A DNA stretch of 10,857 nt from JBOGIF01 sp050742415 (lineage in GTDB: Bacteria > Actinomycetota > Acidimicrobiia > Acidimicrobiales > AC-14), in contig JBOGIF010000224.1 of NCBI GenBank assembly GCA_050742415.1, positions 1-10,857 of the forward strand, given 5' to 3'. Numbering within the stretch: position 1 is the first letter of the stretch; each line of letters starts with the position of its first letter. Made by a program: the position numbers and the translations under genes. Positions 6,429-10,857 of the stretch are shown in pieces. Under the pieces are notes generated by a model. The model worked only from the letters and a program-made list of their open reading frames with translations, was not told the DNA's origin and did no database searches.

Positions 6429-6436
6429 CATATATG
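6429..6436. promoter_or_regulatory. AT-rich palindrome CATATATG between divergent operons
   Basis: A perfect 8-base palindrome, CATATATG, lies in an AT-rich island within the region of about 170 bases between the regulator and the pilus ATPase gene. It lies upstream of both candidate -10 elements. It could be a regulator site or part of a promoter, but a short palindrome alone is weak evidence. Confidence 0.25.
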
Positions 6437-6452
6437 TGCAAAGTGCCACTAG

Positions 6453-6476
6453 CGCGGCCGCGGCGCCGGTACCGGC
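6453..6476. repeat. Adjacent GC-rich palindromes in the divergent region
   Basis: Two perfect inverted repeats stand almost back to back: CGCGGCCGCG (6453-6462) and GCCGGTACCGGC (6465-6476), two bases apart. They lie upstream of the candidate -10 for the pilus operon and far upstream of the regulator gene. They could be dyad operators or fold into small hairpins in single-stranded DNA. No U-run follows on either strand, so they do not look like intrinsic terminators. Confidence 0.4.
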
Positions 6477-6504
6477 TAGGGGCGTTCCGGTCGACTGGCG
6501 GCAG

Positions 6505-6510
6505 TAGACT
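6505..6510 (+). promoter_or_regulatory. Candidate -10 element (TAGACT) for the pilus operon
   Basis: TAGACT fits the TANNNT pattern of actinobacterial housekeeping -10 boxes. Transcription would start near 6517, about 29 bases before the ATPase ATG and about 3 bases before the ATG of a 9-codon leader ORF at 6520. No clear -35 hexamer is visible at the usual distance, so support is limited. Confidence 0.3.
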
Positions 6511-6519
6511 CCGTCCAGC

Positions 6520-6549
6520 ATGCGACCCTGCCCCAAGACCGACCCATGA
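6520..6549 (+). CDS. Possible 9-codon leader peptide overlapping the pilus ATPase start
   Basis: An ATG at 6520 opens a short frame encoding MRPCPKTDP, and its TGA stop (6547-6549) overlaps the ATPase ATG (6546-6548) in an ATGA arrangement. The ATPase start has no visible Shine-Dalgarno site, and the candidate -10 at 6505-6510 would place this ATG almost at the 5' end of the mRNA. A leaderless leader peptide could therefore deliver ribosomes to the ATPase gene by termination-reinitiation. This is inference from layout only; frames this short arise often by chance. Confidence 0.25.
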   Translation: MRPCPKTDP

Positions 6550-8414
6550 GCCCTTCACCGGGCGGTAGGCGCTTCCTCGGCCACAAGCCGAGCGCCCCCG
6601 AGCAGGACGACCACGAGAACGGCGCGGTTTCCTCGCCGGTCATTCCCACGGTGCCGTCCATGGACCACGAGGTGGTGATCCCTCGTCGGGACCTCGGCAT
6701 GTCGGGCTTCTTCGGCGACGACTCCGACGTCGTCTCCGGCGGCAAGCGGCTGGGCGAGCTGCTGGTCGAGCGCAAGATGGTGACGGCGTCGCAGGTGTCG
6801 CAGGCCCTACTGCAGCAGGCGGCCTCCGGCAAGCGCCTGGGCGAGCTGCTGGTAGAGCTTGGCGCTCTCAACGAGCGCGACCTCTACGTCGTCCTCGCGG
6901 ACCAGCAGGCCATCCCGCTCATGGACTTCCGCCACGAGGACCCCGAGCCCGAGGCGGTCAAGCTGCTGCCCGAGTCGGTGGCCCGGGCCCTGGTGGCCAT
7001 CCCCATCAAGGAGATCCAGGGCCGGCTCCAAGTGGTGGTGTCGGACCCGCTCGACGAGGCGAAGATCGAGCAGATCAGCCGGGCCGTCGACATGGCGGTC
7101 AGCCTGGCGATGGCCTCGCCATCGGACATCCGCCAGGCCATCGATCGCACCTACCGTTCACTGGCCGCCATCTCTCGCCACGTCGAGGCGTTCGAGGCCG
7201 CTGCCGCGCTGCGCAAGGTGGCGGTCAAGGCCGAGCAGCTCGGCGGGATCGGCGAGGGACCGGTCGCCCAGGCCGTCGACTCGATCATCACCCAGGCCCT
7301 GCGCGACCGCGCCTCCGACGTTCACATCGAGCCTCAGGACGCCCGCGTCCGAGTCCGCTACCGCATCGACGGTGTGTTGCACGACGTGCTGGCCCTGCCC
7401 TTGGCCATGGCCTCCGCCCTGGTCAGCCGGTTGAAGATCCTGTCCGACATGAACATCGTCGAGCGCCGCCGGGCCCAGGACGGCCAGTTCACCATGGAGG
7501 TAGACGGCCGTACTGTCGACATCCGGGTGGCCACCAGCCCGATGATCTGGGGCGAGAAGGCGGTGTTGAGGCTCCTCGACCGCAGCCGGGTGCTGTTCCA
7601 GCTCGACGACCTGGGCATGTCGCCTCAGACCGCCAACCTTTACTCGGCCATGGTGCGGTCACCGGTCGGGATGGTGGTGTGCACTGGTCCGACCGGGAGC
7701 GGGAAGACCACCACCCTCTACGCCACCCTCAACGAGATCAACGACATCGAGCGCAACGTCACCACTCTGGAGGACCCGGTCGAGTACGTCTTCCCGTCGA
7801 TCAACCAGATCCAGATCAACGAGGCGGCCGGCGTCACCTTCGCCGAGGGCCTCCGGGGCATCCTGCGCCAGGACCCCGACGTCATCCTCGTCGGCGAGAC
7901 CCGTGACTCCGAGACGGCCATGATCGCCGTGCAGTCGGCGCTCACCGGCCACTTCGTGCTCTCGTCACTGCACGCCACCGACGCGGCGTCGGCGCTGCAC
8001 CGGCTCATCGACATGGGCGTCGAGCCCTTCCTGATCGCCTCCTCGGTGATCGGCGTCCTGAGCCAGCGCCTCATGCGCCGGATCTGCAAGTACTGCCGGA
8101 CCGAATACGACCCAGGGGTGGAGGAGATGGCCACCTACGAGTCCCTCGGCGGTCCTCCCAAGACCGTCTTCACCCGAGGGGAGGGCTGCAACTTCTGCTC
8201 GCGCACCGGGTACCTGGGCCGGATCGGCGTCTACGAGGTGCTCACCGTCACCGATGCCATCAAGGAAGCCCTCGTGCACAAGTCCACGCCCAACGAGATA
8301 CGCGACGTGGCCGCTGGCGAGGGTATGAGGAACCTGCGTCAGGAGGCGACCCAGTTGGTCGACGCCGACATAACGACCATCCACGAGGTCAGCCGCATCA
8401 TCTACACGATCTGA
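6546..8414 (+). CDS. pilB: Type IV pilus assembly ATPase (PilB/GspE family) with c-di-GMP-binding MshEN motif
   Basis: This is the hexameric cytoplasmic ATPase that powers pilus extension. The 622-residue product has an unconserved, probably disordered N-terminus (1-65). Then come two 24-residue MshEN-type motifs, R68-Q91 and R97-Q120, separated by the characteristic five residues. The first has Lys where the consensus has Gly (position 10), the second matches fully. The rest of N1, a linker, an N2 domain (SDVHIEP near 258-263) and the ATPase core follow: Walker A GPTGSGKTT (381-389), LEDPVEY (408-414), Walker B-like DPDVILVGETRD (443-454) and the His box TGHFVLSSLHATDA (467-480). A tetracysteine zinc site is at C514/C517/C548/C551. 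The far start is favoured because third positions are GC-rich throughout codons 6-60, but ATG at 6660 or 6699 would give more usual lengths. First gene of the pilus operon, it ends 7 bases before the platform gene. Confidence 0.95.
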   Translation: MSPSPGGRRFLGHKPSAPEQDDHENGAVSSPVIPTVPSMDHEVVIPRRDLGMSGFFGDDSDVVSGGKRLGELLVERKMVTASQVSQALLQQAASGKRLGELLVELGALNERDLYVVLADQQAIPLMDFRHEDPEPEAVKLLPESVARALVAIPIKEIQGRLQVVVSDPLDEAKIEQISRAVDMAVSLAMASPSDIRQAIDRTYRSLAAISRHVEAFEAAAALRKVAVKAEQLGGIGEGPVAQAVDSIITQALRDRASDVHIEPQDARVRVRYRIDGVLHDVLALPLAMASALVSRLKILSDMNIVERRRAQDGQFTMEVDGRTVDIRVATSPMIWGEKAVLRLLDRSRVLFQLDDLGMSPQTANLYSAMVRSPVGMVVCTGPTGSGKTTTLYATLNEINDIERNVTTLEDPVEYVFPSINQIQINEAAGVTFAEGLRGILRQDPDVILVGETRDSETAMIAVQSALTGHFVLSSLHATDAASALHRLIDMGVEPFLIASSVIGVLSQRLMRRICKYCRTEYDPGVEEMATYESLGGPPKTVFTRGEGCNFCSRTGYLGRIGVYEVLTVTDAIKEALVHKSTPNEIRDVAAGEGMRNLRQEATQLVDADITTIHEVSRIIYTI

Positions 8415-8416
8415 GG
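8413..8416 (+). promoter_or_regulatory. Ribosome binding site supporting a TTG start
   Basis: GAGG overlaps the stop codon of the ATPase gene (TGA at 8412-8414) and lies 5 bases before the TTG at 8422. It supports the unusual TTG start of the platform gene and suggests translational coupling. No ATG or GTG near the conserved N-terminus offers an alternative. Confidence 0.55.
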
Positions 8417-8421
8417 TTGGG

Positions 8422-9627
8422 TTGGCTTCATTCAAGTACATCGCGCTAGGTCCCGACGGCCGAAGGGTGAGGGGCAAGGCCGACGGCTACAGCCTGGCAG
8501 CCGTTACCGCCGACCTGCTCGACCGCGGCCTGCAACAGGTGCAGGTCAAGGAGCGCCGCACCCTCACCAACGTCGACGTCACCCCCAAGAAGATCAAGCC
8601 GGTGGCGCTGATGCACCTCTCCCGCCAGCTTGCGTCGTTTGTCAGGGCCGGCGTCCCGCTGATCGAGGCGCTGCAGGTGGTGCAGGACGACCTTACCGAC
8701 AAGACCCTGAAGGGGGTCGTGGCCGGCATCTCCGAGGCCCTCCGGCGGGGCGAGACCCTCGGTGACGCGGCGTCTCAGTACGCAAAGGCGTTCCCGCCCT
8801 TCTATCTCGGCGTGCTCCGCTCGGCCGAGCTCACCGGCCACCTGGACGACGTGCTCGAACAGCTCAGCCAGTACCTCGAGCGCGACATCGAGGCCAAGCG
8901 CAAGATCCGCTCGGCGCTCGCCTATCCGTCGCTCGTCATGGTCATGTCGCTGATCACGGTGGCGGTCATGGCCGGCTTCGTGCTGCCGCGGTTCAAGACC
9001 TTCTTCGAGGAGTTCGACGCCAAGCTGCCGCTGGCCACCCGGATGCTGCTGGCCGTCACCGACTTCATCACCGCCTGGGGCATCTTCCTCGCCGTCGGCT
9101 TCCTGCTCTTCATCGTGACGGTCGGAGTGTCGCAGTTCACCCGGGCCGGCAAGAAGGCCAAGGACATCGTCCTGCTCAAGATCCCGTTGATCCGCGACGT
9201 GGTGAAGTTCGCCGTCATCGAGCGGTTCTGCCGGCTGCTCGGCTCCATGGTGCAGGCCGGCATCCCGATGCCCGAGGCCATGACGATCGCCTCCGAGGGC
9301 TCGCACAACATCGTTTACGAGGAGAAGCTGACCGAGGTCCGCGATGCCATGGTGCAGGGCGAGGGCATCGCCGAGCCCATCAGCCGCACCGAGATGTTCC
9401 CCTCCTCCGCCGTCCAGATGATCCGGGTGGGGGAGGAGACGGGAACGCTCGAGACCCAGCTCGACATGACCGCCCGCTTCTTCGAGACCGAGCTGGCCTA
9501 CAAGATCAAGAACCTCACCACCATGTTCGAGCCCATGGCCACCCTCTTCATGGGCTTCATCGTGGGCTTCGTGGCCATCGCTCTCGTCTCCGCCATCTAC
9601 GGCATCTACAACCAGGTGGACCTCTAG
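8422..9627 (+). CDS. pilC: Type IV pilus inner-membrane platform protein (PilC/GspF family)
   Basis: This polytopic membrane protein couples the assembly ATPase to pilin insertion. Its 401 residues are the normal family length. The N-terminus (FKYIALGPDGRRVRGKADG) is the conserved cytoplasmic start. Two T2SF repeats follow: the first at about 64-188 (SRQLASFVRAGVPLIEAL, then LRSAELTGHLDDVLEQL) and the second at about 268-390 (FCRLLGSMVQAGIPMPEAM, then MIRVGEETGTLETQLD). Membrane segments are at about 168-188, 216-237 and 372-394. The gene begins with TTG, supported by GAGG 5 bases upstream. It lies 7 bases after the ATPase gene and 2 bases before the first pilin gene. A pilT-like retraction ATPase gene often sits between pilB and pilC in related clusters; here there is none. 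Confidence 0.96.
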   Translation: MASFKYIALGPDGRRVRGKADGYSLAAVTADLLDRGLQQVQVKERRTLTNVDVTPKKIKPVALMHLSRQLASFVRAGVPLIEALQVVQDDLTDKTLKGVVAGISEALRRGETLGDAASQYAKAFPPFYLGVLRSAELTGHLDDVLEQLSQYLERDIEAKRKIRSALAYPSLVMVMSLITVAVMAGFVLPRFKTFFEEFDAKLPLATRMLLAVTDFITAWGIFLAVGFLLFIVTVGVSQFTRAGKKAKDIVLLKIPLIRDVVKFAVIERFCRLLGSMVQAGIPMPEAMTIASEGSHNIVYEEKLTEVRDAMVQGEGIAEPISRTEMFPSSAVQMIRVGEETGTLETQLDMTARFFETELAYKIKNLTTMFEPMATLFMGFIVGFVAIALVSAIYGIYNQVDL

Positions 9628-9629
9628 CC

Positions 9630-10112
9630 ATGCGCCGTCACCAGCGCGGCCAAGGGGGCTTCACGCTGATCGAGCTCCTGGTCACGGTGGTGATCATCGG
9701 AACCGCGTTCGTCGTCCTGGTCGGTGGCACGCTGACCGGCGTGATCGCGTCGAACACCCACCGGGAGAAGGCCGACGGCGAGATCGTCCTGCGGAGATTC
9801 ATCGACTACGTGAAGGAGGCGCCCTTCGACGCCTGTCCGGGTGATGCGTACGTGCCGACCACTGCAACTGAGCCCACGGACTATTGGACGGATACACTGA
9901 AGAACTTCACCCTGTCCATCAAGCCAGATCTGCAGCCGGATGCCAATCCTCCCCTGGACAACGATGGCTGCGTAAGCCTGGTCGGGCCACCTGCGCCGCC
10001 GATGGCTTACCTTCAGCGACTCACACTCGTGGTCGAGGTGAACACGGGCGGCCCGCCGGATCCTCGATCCCGTCAGTCGGTCCAGATCTTGAAGCGGGGC
10101 ACTTCACCGTGA
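9630..10112 (+). CDS. Prepilin-like protein, minor pilin of PilV/GspI type
   Basis: The 160-residue product has a class III (type IV prepilin) signal. A basic leader of ten residues ends in Gly10 and is followed by FTLIELLVTVVIIG, so cleavage by prepilin peptidase would give Phe1 and Glu5 in the mature protein. The hydrophobic helix (about 11-40) is followed by a polar globular part with two Cys (69 and 114) that may form a disulfide. The short globular domain and its place directly after the platform gene, followed by PilW- and PilX-like genes, suggest a minor pilin of the PilV/GspI class; sequence beyond the helix is not diagnostic. ATG lies 2 bases after the platform stop with GGTGGA upstream. 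GC and third-position bias drop from about 9840, as is common in fast-evolving pilins. The start codon of the next gene overlaps its stop. Confidence 0.88.
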   Translation: MRRHQRGQGGFTLIELLVTVVIIGTAFVVLVGGTLTGVIASNTHREKADGEIVLRRFIDYVKEAPFDACPGDAYVPTTATEPTDYWTDTLKNFTLSIKPDLQPDANPPLDNDGCVSLVGPPAPPMAYLQRLTLVVEVNTGGPPDPRSRQSVQILKRGTSP

Positions 10113-10639
10113 GTCCGAGAGGGGAACGTGGCTACACGCTCATCGAGCTACTGGCCGCCACGGTGATCCTGGGCATCATCAGCTTCGCCCTCACGGAGTC
10201 GGTCATCTCCGGGTTCAACAACACCGGCGCCACCGAGGAACGGCTTGTCGACTCGCTTGACCGCCAGCGCGTCACCGCAGCTTTCGTGCCCGACGTGCAA
10301 AGCATGCAGACACACGATAACAGTCCTCCCTGCGGAAGCCCGCTTGCTCCCGGTGAGCAGGTTCTCAAGACGTTCTACTGGTCCGATGATGGCGGCGCCT
10401 ATGTGGCTTCCTACGTGGCAACGGACGGGCTGTCCAAGCTTGTTCGGCGCATGTGCGTCGACGGGGTGCCGGACGAGCCTCAAGACCTGGCTCAGATCAA
10501 GGGAACTGCCGAGATCGACCCCGACAGTCCACCAGACGTGGCGCTAAGGATGTGCCCGCCAGGAGCTCCTGAAGGCTGTCCCAGACCAGAGTTCGCGCCG
10601 TATTACGAGGTAGTAGCCGAACGGCGGGTGACAGGATGA
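10109..10639 (+). CDS. Prepilin-like protein, minor pilin of PilW/GspJ type
   Basis: The 176-residue product begins with the leader MSPRGERG, cut before YTLIELLAATVILGIISFAL, giving mature Tyr1 and Glu5. After the helix (about 9-36) come LVDSLDRQRVTAAFVPDVQSM, which resembles the region after the helix in PilW/GspJ-like minor pilins, and a Cys-containing globular part (Cys75, 116, 149, 157; possibly two disulfides). The GTG at 10109 was chosen because it gives a proper short leader; it overlaps the preceding stop (GTGA). The longer open frame from 9884 would run through the previous gene in another frame and bury the signal peptide. Its TGA overlaps the ATG of the next gene. With its neighbours it probably forms the pilus-tip initiation complex, an inference from the usual role of PilV-W-X/GspI-J-K. 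Confidence 0.87.
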   Translation: MSPRGERGYTLIELLAATVILGIISFALTESVISGFNNTGATEERLVDSLDRQRVTAAFVPDVQSMQTHDNSPPCGSPLAPGEQVLKTFYWSDDGGAYVASYVATDGLSKLVRRMCVDGVPDEPQDLAQIKGTAEIDPDSPPDVALRMCPPGAPEGCPRPEFAPYYEVVAERRVTG

Positions 10640-10857
10640 CCCGCGATTCTCAGGTGGATGAGCAGGGTAGTGCGCTGGTGATGGCGCTCGTGTTCATCAC
10701 CGTGGTCAGCCTCCTGATAGGGGTAACGCTCGCCTTCGCGGAGGCCAGCGTCAGGTTCGGCGACTCGGTATCCGAGAGTCGGAACAACCTGTACACCGCT
10801 GATGGGGCAATCGAGAGGGAGATCAGCAACCTCGCCCTCGGAGGAGGATGCGTTCCG
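10636..10857 (+). CDS. Minor pilin of PilX/GspK type, N-terminal part (runs off window)
   Basis: The ATG overlaps the previous stop in an ATGA arrangement, and 74 codons are open to the window end with no stop. After the polar leader (MTRDSQVDEQG) comes a hydrophobic helix, SALVMALVFITVVSLLIGV (12-30), then a polar stretch with NNLYTADGAIEREI. A GSALV-type start lacking Glu5, and the A-D-G-A-x-E segment after the helix, are typical of PilX/GspK-like proteins. If Gly11 is the cleavage point, mature residue 5 is Met, not Glu. The last visible residues include Cys72. The assignment rests on the N-terminal segment and on the V-W-X gene order. Confidence 0.75.
   Translation, partial: MTRDSQVDEQGSALVMALVFITVVSLLIGVTLAFAEASVRFGDSVSESRNNLYTADGAIEREISNLALGGGCVP

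Noticed and set aside
6453..6476. GC palindromes considered as an intrinsic terminator
   Set aside because: No T-run follows on either strand, and the position is upstream of both divergent genes, where no transcript needs to end.
8446..9306. Minus-strand 286-codon open frame antisense to pilC
   Set aside because: A His/Asp/Arg-rich low-complexity translation complementary to a conserved T2SF-domain gene; no motif.
9884..10108. Upstream extension of the second pilin gene to 9884
   Set aside because: It runs inside the first pilin gene in a different frame. The GTG at 10109 gives a proper prepilin leader and a GTGA overlap.

Overview
The window is GC-rich (roughly 70% by eye) and gene-dense, and every coding strand has strongly G/C-biased third codon positions. 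GTG/TTG starts, weak Shine-Dalgarno sites, a Ku plus LigD-type polymerase pair, a SpoIID-like surface protein with a Thr/Pro linker, and a type IV pilus operon together suggest a high-GC actinobacterium, perhaps of the Acidimicrobiia type. That placement is inference from gene style only. No rRNA, tRNA, CRISPR array, transposase or prophage gene was seen. No gene-free stretch exceeds about 170 bases.

Left block (1-2181, minus strand): an apparent three-gene operon read leftward. It encodes a prepilin-peptidase-like protein reduced to its N-terminal zinc/methyltransferase-type domain, then bacterial Ku, then a stand-alone LigD-type polymerase/primase domain without ligase or nuclease modules. 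Gaps are 15 and 7 bases. Ku and the polymerase form the core of bacterial non-homologous end joining; the ligase must be encoded elsewhere. A short tandem duplication sits at the stop codon of the polymerase gene.

Middle block: a 62-base divergent region carrying a perfect 12-bp palindrome separates this operon from a plus-strand gene (2244-4013) for a secreted, C-terminally anchored SpoIID/LytB-family protein. Its G-x-GHGVGM block lies before the core domain, the reverse of the classical order. Its 3' end overlaps by 345 bases, tail to tail, the open reading frame of a minus-strand sensor histidine kinase. The kinase follows its OmpR-type response regulator with a 5-base gap.

Right block (about 6377-10857, plus strand): an intergenic region of about 170 bases with palindromes and candidate promoters separates the response regulator from a type IV pilus/type II secretion-like operon. 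Its genes are an assembly ATPase with a tandem c-di-GMP-binding MshEN motif, an inner-membrane platform protein, and three minor pilin-like genes in the order PilV/GspI-like, PilW/GspJ-like and PilX/GspK-like. These are packed with 2-base gaps or 4-base stop/start overlaps, and the last runs off the window end. No PilT-type retraction ATPase lies between the ATPase and platform genes, and no complete prepilin peptidase is in the window.

The most notable points are the peptidase-less prepilin peptidase fragment in an operon with Ku, the rearranged SpoIID protein, the long antisense tail of the kinase, the c-di-GMP motif in the pilus ATPase, and a possible 9-codon leader ORF whose stop overlaps the ATPase start.
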